A stretch of DNA of 14,377 bases from DRTC01 sp964521025 (GTDB taxonomy: Bacteria > Cloacimonadota > Cloacimonadia > Cloacimonadales > TCS61): contig CAZFPK010000074.1 of the NCBI GenBank assembly GCA_964521025.1, positions 1 to 14,377 on the forward strand, written 5' to 3'. Positions 7,897-14,377 of the stretch are shown in pieces. The notes under the pieces were generated by a model. That model was given only the letters and a program-made list of their open reading frames with translations, searched no databases and was not told the origin of the DNA. A program made the position numbers and the translations under genes. The number at the start of each line of letters is the position of its first letter. Positions within the stretch are counted from its first letter, which is position 1.

Positions 7897-8013
7897 AAAA
7901 ATTGGCTCTCTTTCAAAAACTATAGGTAAGATATTTATTATGAATTTGTCTTCAACTCTAAAAAGAGATTTTTTCATTAGATATATGAAATTAATTTTCG
8001 AAATGGTTAATTC

Positions 8014-8247
8014 ATTTCAAATCCTGAAAGGATTGAATATTAATAGCCATAGATGGAATCTATGGAGAATGATTCTGGAAAATAACAATCCGGCAGTTGT
8101 CGGATTGAATGTAAGTAACTGCAGTATATAAACGAGTATAGATTGAATCTCCTTTTATATTCAACTCTTTCAGAGTTGCATCATTCGTTAAATCACATTC
8201 CACAAGATTTTCTTGTCGTAATTAACATTTAACTCTTTCAGAGTTTT
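8014..8247. repeat. Mirror-symmetric pair of three-hairpin repeat units
   Basis: The plus-strand unit has hairpins AATCCT/AGGATT (8020-8034), CCATAGAT/ATCTATGG (8047-8065) and CAATCCG/CGGATTG (8086-8107). The inverted unit has AACTCT/AGAGTT (8231-8245), ACAAGA/TCTTGT (8202-8216) and CAACTCT/AGAGTTG (8162-8178). All three hairpin pairs are centred on about 8133, and the spacing between hairpins is nearly the same on both sides. Linkers are similar (TTGAATATTAATAG against TTAAATGTTAATTA), while stem bases differ but still pair. I recall similar TTGAATATTAATAGCC sequences as interspersed repeats in Bacteroidetes-type genomes, without a reference. Confidence 0.65.
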
Positions 8248-8281
8248 TTTTATGATTTAATATTATCATAATGACCTTGAA

Positions 8282-8313
8282 TTAATGATTAAAAATCTTA
8301 ATAAGATCATTAA
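8282..8313 (-). terminator. Weak terminator-like hairpin after the MATE gene
   Basis: The outer arms TTAATGAT (8282-8289) and ATCATTAA (8306-8313) can pair. The inner stem ATCTT (8295-8299) with AAGAT (8303-8307) is followed on the minus strand by TTTTT. It lies 146-177 bases past the MATE stop, and the stem is short and AT-rich. No better terminator was found for this gene. Confidence 0.3.
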
Positions 8314-8363
8314 AACGATTACCTACACATTTTGAAAGAGAACTAAAAATTCTCTCCCCTAAA

Positions 8364-8414
8364 ATTCGGAAAGTTTAATGAATGATTAAATCACCGTCGA
8401 ATAACCTTCCGAAT
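8364..8414. repeat. Inverted pair of TTCGGAA boxes
   Basis: ATTCGGAA (8364-8371) and TTCCGAAT (8407-8414) form 8-bp inverted arms around 35 bases of AT-rich sequence, in the gap after the MATE gene. The box matches the one at 7626-7700 and 86-94, so it belongs to the same short repeat family. Confidence 0.5.
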
Positions 8415-8458
8415 CAAAAAAAATTAGAAAAATTGAAAGAAGGCTTCTGAAGGGAAAA

Positions 8459-9793
8459 TTATGCTGATATTTTCTTCTTCTGACTGTAAAGCATAAACAG
8501 CGTAACCATCGTCGCCAAAACATCAGAAACCGGAAATGCATACCAGATACCATCGAGATGAAAAAACCGGGGAAGTATTAAGATCAAGGGAATGAAGAAA
8601 AGAATTTGTCTCGACAAAGAAAGGAACAAAGCAGGAATCGCTTTTCCGAAAGCTTGAAAAACCGTTGCTCCAATAATCTGGAAACCCACGACCGGAAAAG
8701 CAAGAATGAATAATTTCATGGAATGAACACCTTGCCGGATAAGTATTTTTTCTTTTGTAAAGATCATCATCAAGGTTTCGGGAATCGCGAGGATCAATAA
8801 AAATCCTAAAGTTGAGATCGAAACTCCGCTGATCAATGCTAATTTAATTGCTTTCCAGGCTTTTTGATATTTCTTTGCTCCGTAATTAAAACCGGCAATC
8901 GGTTGTAATCCTTGAGCAATTCCGAAAATCGGCATAATGATGAACCTGATCAATTTGCTGACAACTCCAAAAACAGCGATGGAAACATCTCCCCCATACG
9001 CTCCGAGAGAATTATTCAAGACGATGATCAGAAGACTTTGTGCTGATTGCCTGGCAAAGGATGAGGTTCCAATAGCGAAAACCTCTTTTAAGATCGGGAA
9101 ATTTAATTTTAGATTAATTAACTTAAATCTCAGTACACTTTTACCGGAACGGAAATAGAAAATTATATAAATTACACTGATAAATTGAGATAAAACTGTT
9201 GCTATCGCTGCTCCTCGAATTCCCATTTTAAAACCGAAAATAAAGACCGGATCAAGGATGATATTCAATACTGCGGCAATGATCATTGTTCCCATGGCAA
9301 CTTTGGCTTTACCTTCCGAGCGGATGATGTTGTTGCTGGTCATGAGAAAAGTGAACAATATTGTGCCATAAAGAATTATCTGCATATATTCCCTGGCATA
9401 AGGAAGGATTGTTTCCGTAGCACCAAAAAGTATTAGAATATTATCGATAAAAAATGATCCGAAAATTGCGAGAGTGATCCCGAAAATAACAACTGAAAAA
9501 ATGACATTACCCAGAGTTGTTTCTGCTTTCTCGATATTTCCCGCTCCCAGACTGCGCGAGATCAAAGAAGCCCCGCCAATACCGAGTGTTTGACCGATCG
9601 CCATCACGAACATCTGGAAAGGAAAAACAATCGAAATCCCGGCTATTCCCAAGCTGCCGACAGCATGACCGATAAAAATCGTATCGATAACATTGTATAA
9701 TGCCATCACGAACATTCCAAGTGTGGCAGGTGCGGAAAGTTTGAATAGTAATTTTCCAATATTATCGTCAGCGAGGATGTGTTTATTTTTCAT
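8459..9793 (-). CDS. MATE family multidrug/cation efflux transporter
   Basis: A 444-residue inner-membrane protein with about 12 hydrophobic segments in two halves, the usual size for MATE pumps. These export drugs or other organic compounds in exchange for Na+ or H+. The N-terminus is characteristic: GKLLFKLSAPATLGMFVMALYNVIDTIFIGHAVG (residues ~13-46), then ISIVFPFQMFVMAIGQTLGIGGASLISRSLGAGN. The second half shows the matching IAVFGVVSKLIRFIIMPIFGIAQGLQPIAGFNYGAKKY near residues 270-310. The sequence is closest in feel to the MepA/NorM-like branch; the substrate cannot be read from it. The ATG at 9793 fits the family N-terminus but has no clear Shine-Dalgarno sequence. A palindromic repeat element ends only 28 bases upstream and probably forms part of the leader. 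It stands alone, with no co-directed partner nearby. Confidence 0.93.
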   Translation of the reverse strand: MKNKHILADDNIGKLLFKLSAPATLGMFVMALYNVIDTIFIGHAVGSLGIAGISIVFPFQMFVMAIGQTLGIGGASLISRSLGAGNIEKAETTLGNVIFSVVIFGITLAIFGSFFIDNILILFGATETILPYAREYMQIILYGTILFTFLMTSNNIIRSEGKAKVAMGTMIIAAVLNIILDPVFIFGFKMGIRGAAIATVLSQFISVIYIIFYFRSGKSVLRFKLINLKLNFPILKEVFAIGTSSFARQSAQSLLIIVLNNSLGAYGGDVSIAVFGVVSKLIRFIIMPIFGIAQGLQPIAGFNYGAKKYQKAWKAIKLALISGVSISTLGFLLILAIPETLMMIFTKEKILIRQGVHSMKLFILAFPVVGFQIIGATVFQAFGKAIPALFLSLSRQILFFIPLILILPRFFHLDGIWYAFPVSDVLATMVTLFMLYSQKKKISA

Positions 9794-9820
9794 TTTTATA
9801 TTCAGATAGAAGCCCAGCTT

Positions 9821-9933
9821 TTCTCGTTCCTACGCTCCTGCGTAGGAATGTTATTTTTGTCTGCTCTGCGGTTATTTTGATACGACCCAGAGCATTAAGT
9901 ACTGTTTTCCAACGCAGGAGCATTGGAACTAGC
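9821..9933. repeat. Mirror-symmetric REP-like element of three hairpins
   Basis: Left hairpin TTCCTACGC/GCGTAGGAA with loop TCCT (9827-9848), middle arms TGCTCTG (9862-9868) and CAGAGCA (9888-9894), right hairpin TTCCAACGC/GCATTGGAA with loop AGGA (9907-9928). All are symmetric about position 9878. The right hairpin is the inverted, diverged copy of the left, with T-A changed to A-T and a G-T wobble, so pairing is kept. I recall similar CTCGTTCC...GGAACGAG elements as widespread interspersed repeats in many bacteria. It lies in the leader of the MATE gene. Confidence 0.65.
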
Positions 9934-9977
9934 AAAAAACATTGAAATGGTTAATATTCAATTCCGGATAAAATTTC

Positions 9978-9995
9978 CCACAACTGAAGTTGTGG
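9978..9995. repeat. CCACAACT/AGTTGTGG palindrome
   Basis: CCACAACT (9978-9985) and AGTTGTGG (9988-9995) form a nearly perfect palindrome with only GA between the arms. It lies between the MATE leader and the pckA terminator. There is no T-run, so it is not a terminator by itself; it may be another short repeat. Confidence 0.45.
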
Positions 9996-10007
9996 ATTTC
10001 TCTAACC

Positions 10008-10039
10008 AAAAAAACTCCCACTCAACAAGCAGGAGTTTT
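10008..10039 (-). terminator. Rho-independent terminator of pckA
   Basis: AAAACTCC (10011-10018) and GGAGTTTT (10032-10039) form an 8-bp stem with a 13-base loop. On the minus strand the stem runs into a stretch of seven T. It starts about 25 bases past the pckA stop codon. Confidence 0.85.
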
Positions 10040-10064
10040 ACATTTTTTCATAATATTTATCGGT

Positions 10065-11726
10065 TTATTTTCCCGGGCATTGTCTGATAACTTCCTGATC
10101 GATATTTTTATTACCGTAGGCTTTATCAAAATATGCACTGAAATCACTCGCTAATTTTTTTGCTCTTTCTTCGAATGCTGCTTTGTCTTCCCAAGTATTT
10201 TTCGGTTCTAAAATATCAGCCGGAACACCGGGACACGATTTTGGGACAAAAATGTGAAAAGTTTTGTTCTCATAATACTCGACATTTTTAAGATCACCAT
10301 TCAGCGCCGCACTGACCAGTTTTCGCGTAAGATTGATATCCATTCTCTCTCCGATTCCAAAAGGACCTCCGCTCCAACCGGTATTTACAAGATAAACCTG
10401 AGTCCCGTGTTTTTTCATTCTTTCCCCGAGCATGGAAGCATAAACATCGGGATTCCTGGGCATAAAAGGTTGTCCGAAAAATCTTGAGAAAGTCGAGACA
10501 GGATCCGTAATTCCTGTTTCAGTTCCGGCAAGTTTGCTGGTGTAACCCATCAAGAACCAGAGCATTGCCTGTTCCGGATCGAGTTTGGAAACCGGCGGCA
10601 GGACTCCGTTAGCATCGGCGGTCAGGAACAAAATCGTTTTCGGGTGTTTCGAGGTGGAAGAAGGTTTGATGTTGGTCAAGAAAGTTAAGGGATATGATCC
10701 TCTGGAGTTCGGAGTTAATCTTTCATCATCGACATTATATTTACCATTCGGGAACATCATGCAATTCTCGATAATTGCTCCATGATCCAAATAATCATCA
10801 CCATGAAAAACCGCATTAAAGATCTCCGGTTCTTTATCGATCCTCAGGTTGATCAATTTTGCATAACATCCGTTCTCAAAATTTGCAATCCCGTTATCAC
10901 TCCAACCATGTTCGTCATCTCCGAGCAAAGCTCTATCCGGATCCGCTGAAAGGGTCGTTTTTCCTGTTCCTGAAAGTCCCAGCAGCATGGCGGATTCACT
11001 GTCCGATCCTTCGTTTGCAGAACAATGTAAAGGGAGAATTCCTGCAGACGGTAAATAGTAATTCATTACGGTAAATAGAGTTTTCTTAACGCTTCCGCAA
11101 TAAGCAGAACCAAAAACGATCCCAAGCCTTCTCTCAAAATCCATGCCCACGATCATATTGGAAGTCTGTCCGTCGGGAAGAACCCGCAGACGACCTTTAT
11201 ATTTTTCCCGGTCGAGTTTATCATAAGGTAAGGCGATCACAGTAAATTCCTTAGCAGAAAAAATACTGTTTTGAATCTGAGCGGGTACAGGTCTGAACAT
11301 ATTGTCCGTAAACAGGACTGTTAATGCTCTGTCTGAAATTGTTTTCGTGGGAAGAGCATAAGAAGTATCTGCACCGAGAACTCGATCCGTAATATATAGT
11401 TTATCTTTTCCCTTCATAGTTTTCAGAGCATCCTCGATCACCATGTCGAAAGTTTCAGGATCGACAGGAATATTATTGGGAGAGTCCCAATCGATCTCGT
11501 TTTCATTTTCCGGTCTTTTCACGATCAAGGTATCCTTCGGACTTCTTCCTGTTGATTCGACCGGAGTCCAGGTATCGAGAGCTCCGTTTGCCGAGACAAT
11601 TGCTTCCCGGTTGTTGACAGCATGTTCGATCATCTCTTTCCTGGAAATATTATCCAGAATATGTGCATGATCTTTCAAAATCTGTGACAATTCGTCTTTA
11701 AACTTCATATTTAGACATTCACACAT
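10065..11726 (-). CDS. pckA: Phosphoenolpyruvate carboxykinase (ATP)
   Basis: ATP-dependent PEP carboxykinase, the cytosolic enzyme that interconverts oxaloacetate + ATP with phosphoenolpyruvate + CO2 + ADP, in gluconeogenesis or in CO2-fixing fermentation. At 553 residues it is close to the usual ~530-540. Visible hallmarks are RSPKD near 61 (substrate arginine), SAYCGSVKK at 207-215 (metal-binding lysine region), HCSAN at 234-238 (metal-binding histidine), the P-loop GLSGTGKTT at 250-258, GDDEHGW at 269-275, SRGSYPL, and NTGWSGGPFGIG. The start is ATG 11726 after AGGAGG with a short four-base gap; a later in-frame ATG (MKFKDELS) lacks a ribosome site. It is a single-gene unit, isolated by terminators on both sides (11816-11841 and 10008-10039). 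Confidence 0.97.
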   Translation of the reverse strand: MCECLNMKFKDELSQILKDHAHILDNISRKEMIEHAVNNREAIVSANGALDTWTPVESTGRSPKDTLIVKRPENENEIDWDSPNNIPVDPETFDMVIEDALKTMKGKDKLYITDRVLGADTSYALPTKTISDRALTVLFTDNMFRPVPAQIQNSIFSAKEFTVIALPYDKLDREKYKGRLRVLPDGQTSNMIVGMDFERRLGIVFGSAYCGSVKKTLFTVMNYYLPSAGILPLHCSANEGSDSESAMLLGLSGTGKTTLSADPDRALLGDDEHGWSDNGIANFENGCYAKLINLRIDKEPEIFNAVFHGDDYLDHGAIIENCMMFPNGKYNVDDERLTPNSRGSYPLTFLTNIKPSSTSKHPKTILFLTADANGVLPPVSKLDPEQAMLWFLMGYTSKLAGTETGITDPVSTFSRFFGQPFMPRNPDVYASMLGERMKKHGTQVYLVNTGWSGGPFGIGERMDINLTRKLVSAALNGDLKNVEYYENKTFHIFVPKSCPGVPADILEPKNTWEDKAAFEERAKKLASDFSAYFDKAYGNKNIDQEVIRQCPGK

Positions 11727-11815
11727 CTTTCCTCCTGAAATATGATTTTTTTATTAAATAATTATTTCTTTTTTTGACTGTGAATCAATACACATAAAAT
11801 GAATTGTTATAAAAC

Positions 11816-11841
11816 AAAAAAAACAGCCCGATGACTGTTTT
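11816..11841 (-). terminator. Rho-independent terminator after rpmA
   Basis: AAAACAG (11820-11826) and CTGTTTT (11835-11841) form a 7-bp stem with an 8-base loop. On the minus strand it is followed by TTTTTTTTG, a T-run that begins inside the stem. It lies 23 bases past the rpmA stop and closes the ribosomal protein block. Confidence 0.85.
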
Positions 11842-11863
11842 ATTAAACTCAATGTCGTAGTAA

Positions 11864-12124
11864 TTAAGCCCTTCCGGCGTAAACACTAACGAACTTCCTT
11901 CCTGCTTTTTTAGTTTCATATTTGACAAATCCATCGATCAGGCTGAAAAGCGTATAGTCTTTTCCCAAACCAACATTCAGACCATTATGAATTCTGGTTC
12001 CTTTTTGGCGGACCAGGATATTTCCGGCGAGAACTTTCTGACCGCCATATTTCTTTACACCTAAATATTGGGGATTGCTGTCTCTTCCGTTCTTGCTGCT
12101 GCCTACTCCTTTTTTGTGTGCCAT
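11864..12124 (-). CDS. rpmA: 50S ribosomal protein L27
   Basis: L27 of the large ribosomal subunit, 86 residues, the normal size. The N-terminus AHKKGVGSSKNGRDS is the conserved flexible tail that reaches the peptidyl-transferase centre, and QKVLAGNILVRQKGTRIHNG with VGLGKDYTLFSLIDG forms the beta-barrel core. There is no N-terminal extension of the kind cleaved by the Prp protease in Firmicutes, and no ysxB/prp gene lies between L21 and L27. GGAG lies upstream of the ATG. It directly follows rplU with a 21-base gap and is transcribed with it. The GTPase gene obg, which often follows, is absent here: a terminator and pckA come next. Confidence 0.98.
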   Translation of the reverse strand: MAHKKGVGSSKNGRDSNPQYLGVKKYGGQKVLAGNILVRQKGTRIHNGLNVGLGKDYTLFSLIDGFVKYETKKAGRKFVSVYAGRA

Positions 12125-12145
12125 TTTTTACTCCAAAAAAAAAAT

Positions 12146-12460
12146 CTAATTTATGATATCTTTTATTTTGATTTCCGTGTAATTCTGCCTGTGTCCCTGT
12201 TTTTTTTCATACCCTTTTCTGCGTTTCTTCTTAAAGACAATGATTTTTTTATCCTTTTTATGAGCGATAACTTCTGCGATCACTTTTGATTTTGCGATCA
12301 CGGGTTGACCGATAATAGCATTTTTTTCATTTTTCAGGAACAGAACCCGGTCGAGTTCGATTTCAGTTCCGATATCTTTATCATTCAGAAAAGGAACTTT
12401 CAGAGTCTGATCTTTTTCTACTCTGAATTGAGTTCCTTTAAAGTCAACTACTGCATACAT
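12146..12460 (-). CDS. rplU: 50S ribosomal protein L21
   Basis: L21 of the large ribosomal subunit, 104 residues, the usual length. It begins MYAVVDFKGTQFRVEKDQTLKV and carries the C-terminal basic motif KKKRRKGYEKKQGHRQNYTEIKI, which contacts 23S rRNA. The start has AAGGAGAGG a few bases upstream. It lies between RNase E/G and L27, a gene order kept in many phyla. The 66-base gap to the RNase gene contains a possible promoter (TATAAT or TTGACA boxes near 12525-12538), so L21-L27 may be transcribed both from there and from upstream. Confidence 0.98.
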   Translation of the reverse strand: MYAVVDFKGTQFRVEKDQTLKVPFLNDKDIGTEIELDRVLFLKNEKNAIIGQPVIAKSKVIAEVIAHKKDKKIIVFKKKRRKGYEKKQGHRQNYTEIKIKDIIN

Positions 12461-12524
12461 TTTCCTCTCCTTAATTTCATATCCTGTAAATTATTGGAAA
12501 TCAAAATTTTGAATACAATTACTG

Positions 12525-12538
12525 TGTCAAGTATTATA
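12525..12538 (-). promoter_or_regulatory. Candidate rplU promoter boxes overlapping the RNase gene end
   Basis: On the minus strand TATAAT (12538-12533) is followed directly by ACTTGACA (12532-12525), and the TGA in TTGACA is the stop codon of the RNase gene. TATAAT could be a -10 box without a clear -35, or TTGACA a -35 box without a clear -10 at 17 bases. The two readings exclude each other, so this is only a candidate. Confidence 0.3.
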
Positions 12539-14020
12539 TTTTGAAGTAAGTTCCTTGTTGTCTTTAAGAGAAATTACTCGAAATTTATCAAAGCCGATTT
12601 TACCATCTGAAACAATTTCAATTTTATTTGCGAAATGCTGCAGAAAGTCGGAATTGTCTTCAAAAAAAGTTTTTACATTTTTATGAACAATGATTTTCAA
12701 AGGAATATCTTTCAAGAAATATTCAGCTCGCTTTAACCAGCGAGAAATCCTGACCGCAACAGAATCTTTTGATAAAAGGCGACCGCTTCCATTACAATAA
12801 GGACATTGTTCGGAATAAGTCAGGAGTAAACTTGGTCTTGTTCTTTTTCTCGATATCTCAATCAGCCCTAATGAGCTGAATGGAAATACTCTATTTTTTG
12901 CACGATCTCGTTTCAGGGAATTTTTCAGCAATTGAAAAACATCTTCTTTATTAGATTCGTTTTTCATGTCGATGAAATCTGCGACCATAATGCCGCTTAA
13001 ATCTCTCAACCTGATCTGTCTTGCTATTTCATAAGCTGCTTCGATATTGGTTTTTTTGATCGTATCTTCGTAATGGTTTATACCCGTAAATCTCCCTGTA
13101 TTGACATCGATTGCGACTAAAGCTTCGGTTTGTTGAATAGTTATATTACCTCCACTCGGTAAATCGATCTTGGAATAAAATATTTCTTCTATATCACTTT
13201 CAATACCATAAGCATCGAAAATGGGAGAGTCCTCGTCATAAAGTTCGATGCGTTTGACAAGTTCGGGAGAAACATCACGCAATCTGGAGACAATGGAATT
13301 TCGTAAAGATTTATCGTCGACGATAAGTCTATCTATCTTTGAACTGAATAAATCTCGAACTAGAGTATATGACAGGTCATTCTCATCGAAAAGGCAAACA
13401 GGTGCTTGTGCAAATTCCAGTTGTTTCTTGATTAATTTCCAGGTTTTATTAAGACCATTCAATTCCTGGATAAAATCTTCTTCTGAAATCCCATCGGCTT
13501 CTGTGCGGACAATTACTCCCGAATTTATAGGTTTTACCGACTCAAGTATTGATTTGATTCTTTTTTTTTCTGAACTTGATGTTATTTTACGCGAGATGGC
13601 TATTTTATTATTCTTTGGGATAAAAACTAGAAATTTACCTGGAAGCGACAATTTACAGGTCAATCTTGCACCTTTTTTCCCTAAAGGTTCTTTTTTTACC
13701 TGAACGGTGATTTCTGCACCCGATGCTAATATTTCATCGATTTTTGCAGAATTATTATTAAAGAAAATTTTTTTCTGTTTTGCGGAGAGAAAATTAGGAT
13801 CAAGATCTTTATAATGCAGAAATGCTGTCCTATCCAAGCCAATATCAACGAATGCCGCTCCCATCCCCGGAAGAACATTTTTGATTACACCTTTATAAAT
13901 ATTCCCCATAACCAGTTTTTGTTCTTTTTTTTCTGTGAACAACTCTACTAATTTTGTGTCCTCCAAAATAGCAATTCGCTTTTCAAAGGAATGAACATTA
14001 ACGATTATTTCATTATACAT
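12527..14020 (-). CDS. rng: Ribonuclease E/G family endoribonuclease
   Basis: Single-strand-specific endoribonuclease that processes rRNA/tRNA precursors and starts mRNA decay. At 497 residues it has RNase G length, without the long C-terminal scaffold of RNase E. An S1 RNA-binding domain occupies about 35-125 (GNIYKGVIKNVLPGMGAAFVDIGLDRTAFLHYKD). The 5'-sensor and catalytic region follows, with magnesium-ligand aspartates D305 in ALVAIDVNTGRFTG and D348 in IMVADFIDM. C406PYC409 is the zinc link used to join subunits. The basic C-terminus is only moderately conserved. The start is ATG 14020 with GGAG about 11 bases upstream, a long spacing. It heads the rng-rplU-rpmA block, and its stop overlaps a candidate promoter for rplU. 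It is divergent from the initiator tRNA. Confidence 0.96.
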   Translation of the reverse strand: MYNEIIVNVHSFEKRIAILEDTKLVELFTEKKEQKLVMGNIYKGVIKNVLPGMGAAFVDIGLDRTAFLHYKDLDPNFLSAKQKKIFFNNNSAKIDEILASGAEITVQVKKEPLGKKGARLTCKLSLPGKFLVFIPKNNKIAISRKITSSSEKKRIKSILESVKPINSGVIVRTEADGISEEDFIQELNGLNKTWKLIKKQLEFAQAPVCLFDENDLSYTLVRDLFSSKIDRLIVDDKSLRNSIVSRLRDVSPELVKRIELYDEDSPIFDAYGIESDIEEIFYSKIDLPSGGNITIQQTEALVAIDVNTGRFTGINHYEDTIKKTNIEAAYEIARQIRLRDLSGIMVADFIDMKNESNKEDVFQLLKNSLKRDRAKNRVFPFSSLGLIEISRKRTRPSLLLTYSEQCPYCNGSGRLLSKDSVAVRISRWLKRAEYFLKDIPLKIIVHKNVKTFFEDNSDFLQHFANKIEIVSDGKIGFDKFRVISLKDNKELTSKYNT

Positions 14021-14064
14021 TGATTTACAATCTCCAGATTTAAGAAGATTTAGGCAATTTTATA

Positions 14065-14103
14065 GTCAAGTATTTTCTTTTTACTTTTACTTGACATGAT
14101 AAT
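14065..14103. promoter_or_regulatory. Candidate divergent promoter region between rng and the initiator tRNA
   Basis: GTCAAGTA (14065-14072) and TACTTGAC (14088-14095) form an 8-bp inverted repeat, so TTGAC faces outward in both directions. TTGACA at 14091-14096 could be the -35 box of the tRNA, but no good -10 is found 16-18 bases further on. GATAAT at 14098-14103 is an alternative -10. The position between two divergent genes supports a promoter; the exact boxes are uncertain. Confidence 0.35.
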
Positions 14104-14132
14104 AATTGTAAAAAACATGTTCCAAATTTTGT

Positions 14133-14205
<73 letters not shown>

Positions 14206-14206
<1 letters not shown>

Positions 14207-14377
14207 TCTTTTTTTGTGAGTTCAGGATCATCATTGAAGTCGGGCTTATATCCGGCAAATGCCGGACGAAGGTTCAAATCCTTCCCTCGCTATCTTTTTT
14301 TGTGAGTTCAGGATCATCATTGAAGTCGGGCTCATATCCGGCAAATGCCGGACGAAGGTTCAAATCCTTCCCTCGCT
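14206..14377 (+). repeat. Two tandem 86-bp tRNA-derived repeat units
   Basis: Units at 14206-14291 and 14292-14377 are identical except for one base (T at 14247, C at 14333). Each carries the T-arm and 3' acceptor strand of the initiator tRNA: the 25 bases at 14181-14205 recur exactly at 14267-14291 and 14353-14377. GTCGGGCT plus ATA of the anticodon region is also kept. The 5' part differs but still offers GTGAG to pair with CTCGC, and TTCA/TGAA as a D-like stem with a GG-containing loop. A strong extra hairpin, TCCGGC AAAT GCCGGA, replaces the rest of the anticodon arm. They are probably not decoding tRNAs. The array may continue past the window edge. Confidence 0.8.

Larger units (their letters stand above)
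7404..8458. other. 1-kb intergenic region filled with palindromic repeats
   Basis: I see no credible protein gene in this interval. The only ORF of note (7940-8131, plus) is a translation of repeat sequence. The region holds, in order: an AT-rich leader of the Fn3 gene; an inverted pair of TTCGGAAAG boxes enclosing four 9-base tandem units (7626-7700); an element with terminal inverted repeats and flanking direct repeats (7699-7896); an inverted pair of three-hairpin units (8014-8247); AT-rich hairpins (8251-8313); and another TTCGGAA inverted pair (8364-8414). It behaves like a landing zone for several short repeat families. Confidence 0.7.

Noticed and set aside
7940..8131. 63-residue plus-strand ORF
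   Set aside because: It reads through the hairpin repeat unit (8014-8115), has no ribosome site of note and no recognisable domain. It is better explained as a translation of repeat DNA.
8231..8251. Plus-strand rho-independent terminator (AACTCT/AGAGTT plus T-run)
   Set aside because: There is no plus-strand gene upstream for it to end. The hairpin matches the others in the repeat unit, so the T-run is probably incidental.
9827..9848. Terminator of pckA or regulatory leader of the MATE gene
   Set aside because: pckA already has a good terminator at 10008-10039. The hairpin belongs to a symmetric repeat with a distant inverted copy, and no T-run follows. A regulatory effect remains possible but is unproven.
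13248..13703. 151-residue plus-strand ORF
   Set aside because: It is antisense to the catalytic part of the RNase E/G gene, which has intact family motifs throughout.
14216..14377. Two additional functional tRNA genes
   Set aside because: The acceptor stem is imperfect, the anticodon stem is broken by a mismatch and an inserted hairpin, and the 5' half does not match a standard D-arm sequence.

Overview
This window looks like a chromosomal piece from a low-GC, Gram-negative-type bacterium of the Fibrobacteres-Chlorobi-Bacteroidetes (FCB) neighbourhood. My best guess is a Cloacimonadota-like lineage, at moderate confidence. The evidence is a C-terminal FlgD-like/type IX sorting domain on a secreted protein, a fibronectin type III lipoprotein paired with a putative outer-membrane barrel protein, ATP-dependent PEP carboxykinase, and intergenic regions rich in palindromic repeats. 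Ten protein genes are called and all lie on the minus strand. The only plus-strand gene is an initiator tRNA at the right edge.

Reading in the direction of transcription (right to left): RNase E/G (14020-12527), rplU (12460-12146) and rpmA (12124-11864) form the familiar rng-L21-L27 block and end in a clear terminator. Next come pckA (11726-10065) with its own terminator and a MATE efflux pump (9793-8459). About 1 kb without a credible gene follows, then a two-gene envelope operon: an Fn3 lipoprotein (7403-6048) and a barrel-like exported protein (6035-4302), closed by a terminator. A stomatin/slipin-type SPFH protein (4114-3347) overlaps a secreted TPR protein (3350-2400) by four bases. The last two genes are a secreted protein with a sorting domain (2276-1470) and a PDZ/radical-SAM/DUF512 protein (1372-119).

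Most of the unusual content lies between the genes. There are at least five kinds of palindromic element, several built as mirror-symmetric sets of hairpins: an inverted pair of three-hairpin units with diverged but still paired stems (8014-8247), a symmetric three-hairpin element just upstream of the MATE start (9821-9933), an element with 17-bp terminal inverted repeats inside 13-bp direct repeats (7699-7896), recurring TTCGGAAAG boxes, and a hairpin family built on AACTTCACAAATT found in two gaps. At the right edge the initiator tRNA is followed by two tandem 86-bp units that repeat its 3' end. They differ from each other by one base and still fold partly like a tRNA. The window stops exactly at the end of the second unit, so the array may continue.

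No CRISPR array, phage gene, transposase, toxin-antitoxin or defence gene is visible. The protein genes look like ordinary core and envelope genes; the candidates for something undescribed are the tRNA-derived tandem array and the structured intergenic elements.
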